NCBI GenBank assembly: GCA_019418605.1 | Contig: DYBN01000014.1 | Coordinates: forward strand, 1-64,000 | Direction: 5' to 3' | Source: Sutterella sp. | Lineage (GTDB): Bacteria > Pseudomonadota > Gammaproteobacteria > Burkholderiales > Burkholderiaceae_F | Length of the DNA: 64,000 nt | In this document: piece after piece, positions 35,452 to 44,023 of the stretch | How the letters are laid out: each line of letters starts with the position of its first letter | How positions within the stretch are numbered: position 1 is the first letter of the stretch | Translations under genes and position numbers: made by a program | Notes under the pieces: model-generated | What the model saw: only the letters and a program-made list of their open reading frames with translations | Told to the model about the DNA's origin: nothing | Databases searched by the model: none

Positions 35452-37707
35452 ATGCGCAAAGCTCAAAAAACGCAAGGAAGGGAAGATCTTGCCGAGCCCC
35501 TGCAGCGCTCCTTGCAAGGCAATGCACCGGGGCCGCAGGCAGATGCCGCGGCGAGAAGTCCAACGCAAAGTCCAGCGCAAAACCCCGCGCCAAGCCCCTT
35601 TGTTGAAGCCGTCAAGCGGCAGTTTGCCCCCGACGGGGCGCTCTCCAGAGCGACCGACGGCTATGTCTCGCGCCCGGGGCAGGTTGCCTTTGCCGAGAGC
35701 GTGGCCGCGGCCATTGAAGCGCAGGACACTCTCATCGTCGAGGCGGGCACCGGCACGGGCAAGACCTTTGCGTATTTGACGCCTGCCTTGATGTCGGGCC
35801 TTAAAGTCATCGTGAGCACGGCGGGCAAGTCCCTTCAGGATCAGCTCTATGAAAAAGACATTCCGGCCGTCAAGCGCGTTCTTGGCATCAACGCCGACGT
35901 GGCGCTCTTAAAGGGCAGAGCCAACTACATCTGCAAGCATCGCTTGAATCACGTTGAGCTGGTGCCGTCTCCCGCGGCCGTCAAGGACTTGGCCGTGATC
36001 CGGCGCTTTGCCGCCACAAGCCGCACGGGAGACCGGACAATGATTCAGGGTGTGGCGGAAAATTCGGTCATCTGGCCTCTGGTGACGAGCACCAACGAAA
36101 ATTGTCTGGGCGCGCGCTGCCCCTGTGTGGGCGAGTGCTTCGTCACGAAGGCCCGCGCGCACGCAAGAAGCGCTCAGGTCGTGGTGGTCAACCACCACCT
36201 CTTTTTGTCGGCCTCGGCCTGCCAGGTTCAAGAAAACGATGCCGGTTTTGCCGATTCCGACGACGACGCGTTGCATGCAGAGGACGAGCTCGATCGCGGC
36301 TTGGAAGAGCTTTTGTCGGTCGACACCGACGAGGGGCTTCTTCCGCGCGCCGACGTCGTCATCTTTGATGAAGCGCACAAGATTCCTGAAATTGCGCTCT
36401 CCTTTTTTGGAGAGGAGCTCTCAACCTACAGCATCAAGGCACTTGTGAAAGAAATCGAGGCGATTCTTCTTAAACCCGCATTTTCAGCCTACGCCCCCGA
36501 AGGCTCAACCTGGCAGCAGCTCTGCGAGGCGGTGCCGAACGCTCTGCAGGACATGATGGTGGAGCTCGACGTGGCGGGGCTTTATGAAGACGCCAACATC
36601 AACCTCAAGGACTTCACGGCCGAGGCGCTCAAAAGCGCAGCAGAGTGCCTTGAAAAGGCGTTAAAACACCTCACGCATCTCATCGACTTGTGCGAGCCGC
36701 TGCTTGCCCAGGCCGAAGACCTTGCCAAACACATCGAGACGGCCGCAGGCAGCCTTCCTCTGATCTCTCTTTGGGTGGATCGCCTCAAAGACCCCGCAAA
36801 CGCCCGCGGCACGGGCAGCACGCCCTCGGTTTTTTGGCTTGACCGCCGCAGAAGCGAGATGCGCTTTGTGGAAACGCCGCTATCCATTTCAGGGAAGTTT
36901 TCCCGTCTGCGGCGCGCCAACAGCGAGGCGGCCTGGATCTTTACGTCCGCCACCATCGCCACCGAGGGAGAGAACTTTTCGCACTTTATTAACGAGCTGG
37001 GCCTGACGGGCGCAGTGACGCACGCCTGGGCCTCGCCCTTTTCCTACCAGCACCAGGCGATGCTCTACGTGCCGCAGGGCATGCCCAACCCCAAGAGCGT
37101 CGAGCGCGACGCCTTTATCGACGCCCTTGTGCGCGAGAGCTGGCCCGTGATTGACCTTCTTGCGGGCCGCACCTTCTTTCTATGCACGAGCTATCGGGCA
37201 ATGGAGCACGCAGCGGCCGAACTGCGCCGCTATATCGAAGAAAACGACCGCGACTATCGGGTGCTCGTGCAAAACGAAGACAGCAGGCAGCACTTGATCG
37301 ACACCTTTCGCAACAAGCCCAACACGATCCTTGTGGCCACGATGAGCTTTTGGGAGGGGATCGACATCAAGGGCGAGAAATTGTCCTTGGTCGTCATCGA
37401 CAAGCTCCCTTTTCCCGCCCAAGGCGACCCCGTGCTTGCGGCGCGCTGCAAGTGGATTCAGGAGCAGGGCAAAAACCCCTTTGTCGAGCATCAGGTTCCG
37501 ACGGCCGTCATTGCCCTAAAGCAGGGAGCGGGGCGGCTCATTCGAAGCGAATACGACCGCGGCATTCTCATTGTCGGGGACGCGCGCATCATTCCGGGGA
37601 CGACCAGCTACGCCTGGACCTTTCTTTCGAGCCTGCCTCCCTATGTGCGCACGAGAAAACTTGAGCGCGTGCTCAACTTCTGGCGCTACCCCGAGCGCTC
37701 AAGCTAA
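35452..37707 (+). CDS. DinG/YoaA-type ATP-dependent DNA helicase
   Basis: A 751-residue superfamily 2 Fe-S helicase that unwinds DNA 5' to 3' and acts in repair. Motifs: Walker A VEAGTGTGKTFAYLTPAL near residue 100, and the Fe-S cysteines in NYICKHR and in NCLGARCPCVGECF. The Walker B/DEAH box is VVIFDEAHKI, and the C-terminal half has FWEGIDIKGEKLSLVVIDKLPF and QGAGRLIRSEYDRG. The order and length fit YoaA more than DinG. I choose ATG 35452; the frame is open far upstream over the preceding gene but has no helicase content there. Residues 1-50 are a low-complexity extension. Confidence 0.88.
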   Translation: MRKAQKTQGREDLAEPLQRSLQGNAPGPQADAAARSPTQSPAQNPAPSPFVEAVKRQFAPDGALSRATDGYVSRPGQVAFAESVAAAIEAQDTLIVEAGTGTGKTFAYLTPALMSGLKVIVSTAGKSLQDQLYEKDIPAVKRVLGINADVALLKGRANYICKHRLNHVELVPSPAAVKDLAVIRRFAATSRTGDRTMIQGVAENSVIWPLVTSTNENCLGARCPCVGECFVTKARAHARSAQVVVVNHHLFLSASACQVQENDAGFADSDDDALHAEDELDRGLEELLSVDTDEGLLPRADVVIFDEAHKIPEIALSFFGEELSTYSIKALVKEIEAILLKPAFSAYAPEGSTWQQLCEAVPNALQDMMVELDVAGLYEDANINLKDFTAEALKSAAECLEKALKHLTHLIDLCEPLLAQAEDLAKHIETAAGSLPLISLWVDRLKDPANARGTGSTPSVFWLDRRRSEMRFVETPLSISGKFSRLRRANSEAAWIFTSATIATEGENFSHFINELGLTGAVTHAWASPFSYQHQAMLYVPQGMPNPKSVERDAFIDALVRESWPVIDLLAGRTFFLCTSYRAMEHAAAELRRYIEENDRDYRVLVQNEDSRQHLIDTFRNKPNTILVATMSFWEGIDIKGEKLSLVVIDKLPFPAQGDPVLAARCKWIQEQGKNPFVEHQVPTAVIALKQGAGRLIRSEYDRGILIVGDARIIPGTTSYAWTFLSSLPPYVRTRKLERVLNFWRYPERSS

Positions 37708-37867
37708 AAGGAGAAGGGCGTTTGTCGCGCGACAGCCGTCCCCTGGGCTGCCGCGCTCCCTGTTGTGTTCCTCTCTCGTCCATTTCCCGCAAAGAGCAAC
37801 GCTCCGCCGAGCACGCGCCAATGAAAGCTCCCGGCGGCCACCGGCGCGGGGCCGGGAAGAGGGTGAT

Positions 37868-38203
37868 TTACTCTTTCTTTCTGCGGATGCGCTGCGGGAG
37901 GTCTTCAAGCTTGACGCCTTCGGTTGAGGCGAGAATGCCCTCGCAGCTCTCAAGCTCGCCCAGGGCATAGATAACGCTCAGAATCGTGCCCATCGAGATG
38001 GTCATGTCGCCCTTTTCAATGCGCTTGTAGGTGGTCAGAGACGTCTGGCATTTGTCGGCGAGCTGCTTTTGCGACAGGCCCTGCAGGCGGCGGGCAATCG
38101 AGATGCGCAGCCCCAGCTCCTCGGTGAAGTTCTGCACGGGGAGCAGGAAAAAGCGCTTTTGGGGTTTTTGTGCTTTTTGCGTTTTGGCGGATCGGGCTGC
38201 CAT
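37868..38203 (-). CDS. XRE-family helix-turn-helix regulator (HipB-like)
   Basis: A 111-residue DNA-binding protein. The helix-turn-helix lies around residues 40-70 (LRISIARRLQGLSQKQLADKCQTSLTTYKRIEKGDMTISMGTILSVIYALG). The end, ALGELESCEGILAS, LPQRIRRKKE, resembles antitoxins of HipBA modules, but no HipA kinase is present nearby, so it is an orphan or an independent regulator. ATG 38203 is preferred to an upstream one in frame because the N-terminal extension is not conserved. The next gene is divergent. Confidence 0.72.
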   Translation of the reverse strand: MAARSAKTQKAQKPQKRFFLLPVQNFTEELGLRISIARRLQGLSQKQLADKCQTSLTTYKRIEKGDMTISMGTILSVIYALGELESCEGILASTEGVKLEDLPQRIRRKKE

Positions 38204-38628
38204 GAGGAAGGTCCTTGAAAGAGTGGGAAAAGCAAGTGAAGAGCTCTCAATACGGGGTGCTGAGAGACGCTCGGCCGGACGCAAGCCCGAGGCCGGGAGT
38301 CTCAGAGGGCATAGTCAGCCGCCGGCTCACGTTCTTTTGCGAGTCCTTTATGTTTGCAGGATCAGGAACGCCCGCCTGGCCACGGCTGTCACTTACCATG
38401 ATTGCGGTTCACATATGGTACATCAGACGCTCTTGGCAGCGGGCTGTTCCGCAAAGGAAAATACCGCTGGCCCGAATTCTCGTTGCACGCAGGCTGCAAG
38501 TCCAAACCCCGGGCGGGTGCGCGGCTGCCGGCGGCAAGCGTGGTTTGCCCCGTACTCGCTCGTGCGGTGCTGAGCTTTGGTTTTGTCGATCCCGCCAGTC
38601 TTGGGCGATGGATCATCTTGGAGGGCGC
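38204..38628. other. Divergent intergenic region
   Basis: About 425 bases between the XRE regulator and the plus-strand coiled-coil protein. No RNA gene or operator is clear; promoters for both genes should be here. Confidence 0.35.
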
Positions 38629-39330
38629 ATGCCGATATTGACGCAGACAACAACGACAAAAACTTTGGCTGACGGTTCGATCTCGCCGGAGACAAAGAAG
38701 GAGACCGAGAGTGCCGCCCGCCGGCGCAGGGAGCTTCTCTCGGAGCTCGCGCGACTTGAGAGCCGTCGAAACCAGGTGCTCGCGGCTTTGGAGGAGCTCG
38801 AAGAAGATGCGGCAGAAAGCAGCTTCGCTGAAGACGAAGAAGACGGCAAAAGCGCAGGTGCAGGCAAGGTCATGAAAGCAGGTTCATCGAGAGTCGATGC
38901 AAATAGACGTGCAAACAAGGCGCACGCGCCGGCTTTCGGATCGTCAACAGCCGTGCCGTCTGCCTCGCCTTCAGCGTCGCCCTCTGCACCTCCGCACGCC
39001 ATTGGCGAGGCGATCAGGCGCAGCATCGACCGCGCCATGCAAAGCATCCAAACGGACAGCCTGAGGCCGGCGCAGGAGGCAAAGCCGGCAGCCCGCAAGG
39101 AACGGATGGAGAAAGGAATGCAGGCCGCTCTTAAAGAGGCGCGCGAACCTTCCTCTTTGTCAGACGCAGCCGATGAAAAGAAAGCTCCCGCGAAAGAGAA
39201 AACCTTGGCGCGAGCAGAAAGTGCGCAGGCCCAAACGACGAAAGCAGAGGACGGCACGCGCAGGAAGGCTGCCGGCGGCGACCCGTTTGCCTTGCTCAAA
39301 TCAGCCCTGAAGGACTTTGACGCACTGTGA
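38629..39330 (+). CDS. Hypothetical low-complexity, charged protein
   Basis: A 233-residue protein whose ATG at 38629 follows GGAGGG by about six bases. An N-terminal helix (AARRRRELLSELARLESRRNQVLAALEELEED, residues 26-57) should form a coiled coil. The middle is Ala/Ser/Pro-rich with a short repeat (PSASPSASPSAPP), and the rest is Lys/Ala/Glu-rich, ending with DPFALLKSALKDFDAL. This end resembles a short docking helix. No signal peptide or catalytic motif. The coding status is supported by the ribosome-binding site and consistent helix pattern; the function is unknown. Confidence 0.55.
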   Translation: MPILTQTTTTKTLADGSISPETKKETESAARRRRELLSELARLESRRNQVLAALEELEEDAAESSFAEDEEDGKSAGAGKVMKAGSSRVDANRRANKAHAPAFGSSTAVPSASPSASPSAPPHAIGEAIRRSIDRAMQSIQTDSLRPAQEAKPAARKERMEKGMQAALKEAREPSSLSDAADEKKAPAKEKTLARAESAQAQTTKAEDGTRRKAAGGDPFALLKSALKDFDAL

Positions 39331-39352
39331 CGGACTGTCCCCGCATTTGTGA

Positions 39353-40996
39353 TCAATCGGAAGCGGCCGCGTGGTTGTCGGACGAATCCGAAACGTCATC
39401 AACGATTGAGGCGCGCGTGAAAGCGCGCGCCGCACCGTCAAAGACGAGCACTGCGCGGACAAGCGTCAATCCGTGAGGAGTGCGTCCGTAGTCGCGCGAG
39501 CGCATCTGACGGATGCCTTCGGCTAGAAGCGTCTCGGCCTCTCCCTCCCTGCGGGCAAACTCGATTTCAAGGATCCAGTGCGTGAGGCCGACCTCAAGCT
39601 CGAGCATGCTCTCTTCGTTCGCCGTGTGCACGGCAACCTGCGGGAGCATCGCCGCACCGATCAAAAGCACCCGCAGAAAGTTGCGGCACGTCGCTTCATC
39701 CGTCACGGGATAGCGCACGGCATCGATGGCGGCAAAGACAAGGTTGAGGATGCGCACGGTCTCGTCAATGTCGCCTTCTTCAAGCGCCCGCTTGAGGCGG
39801 ATGATCTCAATCGCGTTGAGGTCGGCTCCGTGCAGGAGTTCCCCGGCATAAAGCCTGGCAAAGGAGTTGCGCACTTCTTGGTTGGGGTAGCCAAGCCTCA
39901 CGCAGCCCTCCAAGGGGACATCCTTGATGGTGAGGCAGCCTGCCTGCGTGAGCAGGGCAGGCAGCGAAAACGAGCCGCTCTGCGGCGCCTCAAGAACGTG
40001 GCTTTCAAGCAGCAGGGGCCTGTCAAAGGCAGCAGGGTTTTCGAGCGGGTGTCCGCGCAGCAATTCAACAAGCAAGGAGGAGTGCCCGCCGCTGGCAAAC
40101 CAATAGTGTTGAAAGCCTTGGGCGGGTCTGTTGAGGAAATTGAGCACCGACCAGGGACAGAAGACGTGCGTGCTTGCCTTGCGGTCAAAGCAAAAGCCCC
40201 CGTAGTTGGTGCGCAAGGCGTAAACGACAGCGTGTTGCGTCAGGCCCAGGGTCTCGGCCGCCCGCTCAAGGTGAGGGCCGAAATTCTCCTTGATCTCGTC
40301 TTCGGTAAAGCCCGCAAGCGACGCGCAGTCCGAGCATAGCGAAATGTCCTGCACGGTGTTAAAGCCCGTGAAAATGCCGGAGCCTGCAAGTTTCGTAATG
40401 CCCGTCATGAAGAAGAACCGCAGGCAGCGCGACCAGGCTTTGATCGTGAGGTAGAAGTTTCCGAGTTCCGCTTGAACCTCGGCAAAGAGCGCGGGCTGAT
40501 GCAGAAGAGCCGTGAGCGGCGCGTCGTATTCGTCAATGAGGAGAACAAGAGAGTTGACCGGGCGCTTGCGAAGCCATTGAGAAAACCGCGCCGCCGGAGG
40601 CAGGCGCGCGTCGTCAGAAGCGCCGCCTTCCTGAGGGAAGTTGTTGAAAATCCGAGTTGCCATCAAGTCCCGGAACTCTTCGATGGTCTTGAAGGCACCC
40701 GCGAGTTCGGAAAAATCAAGCCGCACGACGTCGTATGTGCCGGAGTCGTTCCAAAGCTTCTCGATCGCAAGCCCCTCGAAGTCCCTCAGGCCGTTTGCAA
40801 AGAGCGACTCAAACGTTGAGACAAGAAGCGACTTGCCAAAGCGCCGCGGGCGGGCAAGGAAGATTTGGGAGCCTGCAAATCTGCACAAGGAGTAGATCTG
40901 AGCCGTCTTGTCGACGTAAATCTTTCCCGTGCTGCGCAGAAAGGAAAAGTCCGAGCAGGGAAGGGGAAGCGGCTGCAGGTCCGTGGACGTCGTCAT
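39353..40996 (-). CDS. AAA-ATPase-like / degenerate PD-(D/E)XK protein, copy 2
   Basis: A 547-residue paralogue of the protein at 29074-30663. Shared parts: IYVDKTAQIYSLCR, the Walker A FLARPRRFGKSLLVST, Walker B VLLIDEYDAPL, SLAGFTEDEIKENF, NYGGFCFDRKASTHVFCPWSVLNFL. The C-terminal nuclease region is altered: the equivalent of RSDLEIS reads ESMLELEV, and the Glu-x-Lys pair reads Glu-x-Glu (WILEIEFA), so nuclease activity is doubtful while the ATPase half looks complete. It stands alone between the charged protein and mntP. Confidence 0.83.
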   Translation of the reverse strand: MTTSTDLQPLPLPCSDFSFLRSTGKIYVDKTAQIYSLCRFAGSQIFLARPRRFGKSLLVSTFESLFANGLRDFEGLAIEKLWNDSGTYDVVRLDFSELAGAFKTIEEFRDLMATRIFNNFPQEGGASDDARLPPAARFSQWLRKRPVNSLVLLIDEYDAPLTALLHQPALFAEVQAELGNFYLTIKAWSRCLRFFFMTGITKLAGSGIFTGFNTVQDISLCSDCASLAGFTEDEIKENFGPHLERAAETLGLTQHAVVYALRTNYGGFCFDRKASTHVFCPWSVLNFLNRPAQGFQHYWFASGGHSSLLVELLRGHPLENPAAFDRPLLLESHVLEAPQSGSFSLPALLTQAGCLTIKDVPLEGCVRLGYPNQEVRNSFARLYAGELLHGADLNAIEIIRLKRALEEGDIDETVRILNLVFAAIDAVRYPVTDEATCRNFLRVLLIGAAMLPQVAVHTANEESMLELEVGLTHWILEIEFARREGEAETLLAEGIRQMRSRDYGRTPHGLTLVRAVLVFDGAARAFTRASIVDDVSDSSDNHAAASD

Positions 40997-41100
40997 GGTT
41001 GTTGCGGCTCCGGGGAGCCCAAAAAGAGGCCTTTGGTGCGTTTGTGCGCGGGTTCTTCGCGCGGGTTCATCAACAAAGCAAAGCGGGAACTTTTAGGCGT

Positions 41101-41694
41101 TTAACCGAATACGCCGTGATCCGACAAAATTTTGATGCCGATGGCAAGCAAAATGACGCCGCCCAGAATCGAAAGCTTGGAGCCGTGCTGCGCGGCCTTC
41201 TGCGAGAGCGTGCGTCCGAGAAGAACGGCAAGGGCCGTGAGCACAAAGCAGATGATGCCGATGGCGGCGGCAGGCCACACGATGGGGTAGTCGGCAAGCG
41301 CAAAGGAAAAGCCGACGGCAAGCGCATCAAGGCTTGTTGCAACGGCAAGCGTCAAAAGCGTCCCCCAGGAGATGTGCTCGGAATTGGAGAGCTGCGCGCT
41401 CTCATCGTCATCGGCGTCGGACCCAAAGGCTTCCTTAAACATGTTGAGCGCGACGAGCGCAAGAAGCCCGAACGCCACCCAATGGTCCCAGGCGCTGATG
41501 AGAGAAGAAAACGCATCGCCTGCGATCCAGCCGATGACCGGCATCAGGGCTTGGAAAAAGCCGAAGGCAACCGCAAACTTCATGACATGCGCGGCCGTCA
41601 CGCGCTTTTGCGTTGCGCTCCAGCAGCAGGCAACGATCATGGCATCAAGCGAGAGGGCAACGGCAATGCCGCAGACTTCAAGAACAAGACTCAC
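41101..41694 (-). CDS. mntP: Manganese efflux pump MntP
   Basis: A 197-residue inner-membrane protein with six membrane segments that exports manganese. The two family signatures are present: ALSLDAMIVA in helix 1 and ATSLDALAVGFSFAL in helix 4, with the paired acidic residues. I choose the GTG at 41694 (VSLVLEVCGIAVALSLD) because it matches the usual MntP start. No clear ribosome-binding site precedes it, and an upstream extension in frame is unlike the family. I searched by eye for the manganese-sensing yybP-ykoY riboswitch upstream and did not find it. Confidence 0.88.
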   Translation of the reverse strand: MSLVLEVCGIAVALSLDAMIVACCWSATQKRVTAAHVMKFAVAFGFFQALMPVIGWIAGDAFSSLISAWDHWVAFGLLALVALNMFKEAFGSDADDDESAQLSNSEHISWGTLLTLAVATSLDALAVGFSFALADYPIVWPAAAIGIICFVLTALAVLLGRTLSQKAAQHGSKLSILGGVILLAIGIKILSDHGVFG

Positions 41695-42223
41695 GGGGAA
41701 AACAAAGATGAGGGAGGTTAAAGGGAAAGGGGGACTCTTTTTATGCGGCGAAAACGAAAGAAACGCACGCCGGCGGAAACCGGTACGCATTGGCGCACAT
41801 CAGCCCACCCGCGGCTCCGAGGCCGGAAAGTTGCTTGCAGCGAGCGCCGCTTCTTTTCATCCCCGCCGCAAGGCAGGGCCGCGGGCGCGCGCATCCAAAA
41901 GAGACCGGAGGCATTTCGAAAGCCCGCGCGAAGTTTACCCGCGCGGCCCGCGAAAAACGACGAGGGGCTTAAAAACGGCATCCTCCGCTGATGCAGGCCT
42001 GTCAGGTCATGCAAGAGAGCCATGTCTTCCCTGGCGGCTCTCCGCAATTGCCTGGGCGGCCGTCTTTGCAAAACTTTGCTCTTTTTCCCATTGACCGTGC
42101 GGCGGCGGGGCTTTACGCTCAAAGAAAAAACAACGGGCGGTTGCGTTTGCAAAGGTTGTTGCCAATCGCTTCGCCCTTCTTGCGTCCTTCTCATTGAGGC
42201 CTTGTTTTTAAAGGATGGTTGCC
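41695..42223. other. Intergenic region between mntP and a small membrane protein
   Basis: About 530 GC-rich bases with no gene and no structured RNA that I recognise. It must contain the divergent promoters. Confidence 0.35.
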
Positions 42224-42535
42224 ATGCATCACATGTTTGGTCCGCACTTCGGGGGCCCCCATTTCTGGGGAGGCCCGGGATTTTTGGGACTGCCGGGATT
42301 CGTCTGGCTGCTGTTGATCGCCGCTTTCGTCGTCTGGCTCGTGTTTTTCCGCCGCAAAGAGGGCGCGCAGCCCGCGGGAGCGGCCGCGCCCGCAGCGCAG
42401 GGCGGTGCCGCGCACGACGACGTGGCGGCCTTGAGAGGCGAGATCGCCGCCATGCGCCGTGAAATCGCAGCTCTCAGGCAGGAGGCGCAAAGCGCCCGAG
42501 CAGGCTCGGACGAGAGCGCAACAAAGCAGAAGTAA
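42224..42535 (+). CDS. Small membrane protein with His-rich N-terminus
   Basis: A 103-residue protein. ATG 42224 lies eight bases after AAAGGA. The N-terminus is rich in His, Gly and Phe (MHHMFGPHFGGPHFWGGPG), followed by one membrane helix (FVWLLLIAAFVVWLVFF), a positive stop-transfer KRRK-like stretch, an Ala/Pro linker and a C-terminal coiled-coil (VAALRGEIAAMRREIAALRQEA). It is likely anchored in the inner membrane with the coil in the cytoplasm. The His-rich end could bind metal, but this is a guess. Confidence 0.6.
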   Translation: MHHMFGPHFGGPHFWGGPGFLGLPGFVWLLLIAAFVVWLVFFRRKEGAQPAGAAAPAAQGGAAHDDVAALRGEIAAMRREIAALRQEAQSARAGSDESATKQK

Positions 42536-42663
42536 GCCCGGATGTGAGCCGGAAAACGGCTTTGACGGCGATGGCGGCGAAGACTTGGCCCTTGGCTACA
42601 ATTGCGCCTTAAGAAGAGAAGGCCGAGGCCGGGGCGCACAGGAGCTCAAGGGCAGGCCTTCAT

Positions 42664-42684
42664 GCGCCGCGGCGCTCTTTTTTG
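42664..42684 (+). terminator. Weak candidate terminator
   Basis: GCGCCGCGGCGC (42664-42675) can fold into a short stem and is followed directly by TCTTTTTTT. It lies about 130 bases after the small membrane protein and 190 bases before pyrD. The remaining sequence 42536-42876 holds no gene. Confidence 0.4.
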
Positions 42685-42876
42685 TACTCCTTTTTTAGGT
42701 CCCCGCGGGGTCTGCCGATTCATGATCGGCTGAAAACCTCTTTTGAGTGACACAGAGCGCGGCCAAGACCCGAAGGCGGGCCTTAATGGCCTCCCCAGGG
42801 CCTTGTAAAAGCTCTTTTTTGTGCTTTTTCTGCCGTCATCCAACCCGCTCAAACAGCCTTAACCGTCATTTCATCG

Positions 42877-43932
42877 ATGCTCTACAAACTGATCCGCAGT
42901 CTTCTTTTCAAGCTTGACCCCGAAACCGCGCACGGCCTCATCATGGGCAACATCGACTGGGCGGCGGCCACCAATCTGGTGAGGCTCGTCTGCCCCAAGC
43001 CCTACCGTGCGCCCGTCGAGGTGATGGGGCTTAAGTTTCCCAACGCCGTGGGCCTTGCGGCCGGCATGGACAAGACCGGGGAGCATGTCTCGGCGCTCGG
43101 CGATCTGGGCTTTGGCCACATTGAGGCGGGAACCTTTACGCCCTATCCGCAGTCGGGCAACCCCAAGCCGCGCCTGTGGCGGCTGATTCCGGCCGAGGGC
43201 GTCATCAACCACATGGGCTTTAACAACTGCGGCGCGGACAAGGCAATCGAGAATTTAAACAGCGCCCGGCCGTTTAGGGCCATGGGCGGCATTCTCGGTG
43301 TCAACATCGGAAAGCAGAATTCCACCCCCGTCGAGGGTGCGCTTGCCGACTATCAAAAGTGCATGCAAAAGCTCTACGGCGAGGCCGACTACCTTGCAAT
43401 CGACATCTCCTGCCCCAACACGCCGGGTCTGACGCGGCTGCAGGAAGTCGACGCCCTTGAGCCCCTGGTTGCTGGCATTGCCGACGAGCGCAAGCGCCTT
43501 GCCGATCAATACCAAAAGCGCGTTCCCGTCACGATCAAGATCGGGCCCGATCTTGCCGACGAAACCATTCTTGCCATTGCCGACTTGCTCGTAAAGTACG
43601 ACATGGACGCCATCACGGCAACCAACACGACGATCTCAAGAAAGGGCGTGGCGGACCTTGAAAAGAGCGAAAAACCGGGCGGCCTTTCCGGCAAACCCCT
43701 CTTTGAGCGGTCCACCGAAGTGGTTGACCTTTTGGCGCGCCACTTAAAAGGGGAACTTCCCATCATCGCCGTGGGCGGCATCATCCGCGCCGATGATGCA
43801 GTTGCCAAGATGCAGGCCGGAGCGAGCCTCGTGCAGCTCTACACGGGCTTTATCTACACCGGGCCCGAGCTGATTGCGCAGTGCGCCAGAGCAATCGACG
43901 CCTGGAAAAAGACTTCCTCATCGGCCGCTTGA
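42877..43932 (+). CDS. pyrD: Dihydroorotate dehydrogenase, class 2-like
   Basis: Fourth step of pyrimidine synthesis, oxidising dihydroorotate to orotate with FMN and, in class 2, quinone at the membrane. The 351-residue protein has the class 2 N-terminal membrane helix pair (LIRSLLFKLDPETAHGLIM) and the FMN blocks (GLAAGMDKTGE, MGFNNCGADKAIENL, IAVGGIIRADDAVAKMQAGASLVQLYTGFIY). Oddly, the catalytic position, which is Ser in class 2 enzymes, is Cys179 here (DISCPNTPGL), the residue used by class 1 enzymes. It is followed by a strong bidirectional hairpin. Confidence 0.93.
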   Translation: MLYKLIRSLLFKLDPETAHGLIMGNIDWAAATNLVRLVCPKPYRAPVEVMGLKFPNAVGLAAGMDKTGEHVSALGDLGFGHIEAGTFTPYPQSGNPKPRLWRLIPAEGVINHMGFNNCGADKAIENLNSARPFRAMGGILGVNIGKQNSTPVEGALADYQKCMQKLYGEADYLAIDISCPNTPGLTRLQEVDALEPLVAGIADERKRLADQYQKRVPVTIKIGPDLADETILAIADLLVKYDMDAITATNTTISRKGVADLEKSEKPGGLSGKPLFERSTEVVDLLARHLKGELPIIAVGGIIRADDAVAKMQAGASLVQLYTGFIYTGPELIAQCARAIDAWKKTSSSAA

Positions 43933-43979
43933 CAAGCCGCCGGCCTTGGCGCAAAAAAAGCGCACGAAACACGCACACA

Positions 43980-44020
43980 AGCCGGCCTCGCAAGCAAAAA
44001 GAGGCCGGCTCCTTCAGTTT
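43980..44020. terminator. Terminator hairpin between pyrD and the convergent amidohydrolase
   Basis: A perfect 10-bp stem (AGCCGGCCTC at 43980-43989 with GAGGCCGGCT at 44001-44010), with an 11-base loop and CCTTCAGTTTT afterwards on the plus strand. It probably serves both convergent genes. Confidence 0.75.
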
Positions 44021-44023
44021 TCT

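Noticed and set aside
37868..38203. HipBA toxin-antitoxin module
   Set aside because: The XRE protein resembles HipB, but no HipA kinase lies on either side.
41695..42000. yybP-ykoY manganese riboswitch upstream of mntP
   Set aside because: The conserved GGGGAGUA-type core was not found by eye; only unrelated GC-rich stems are visible.
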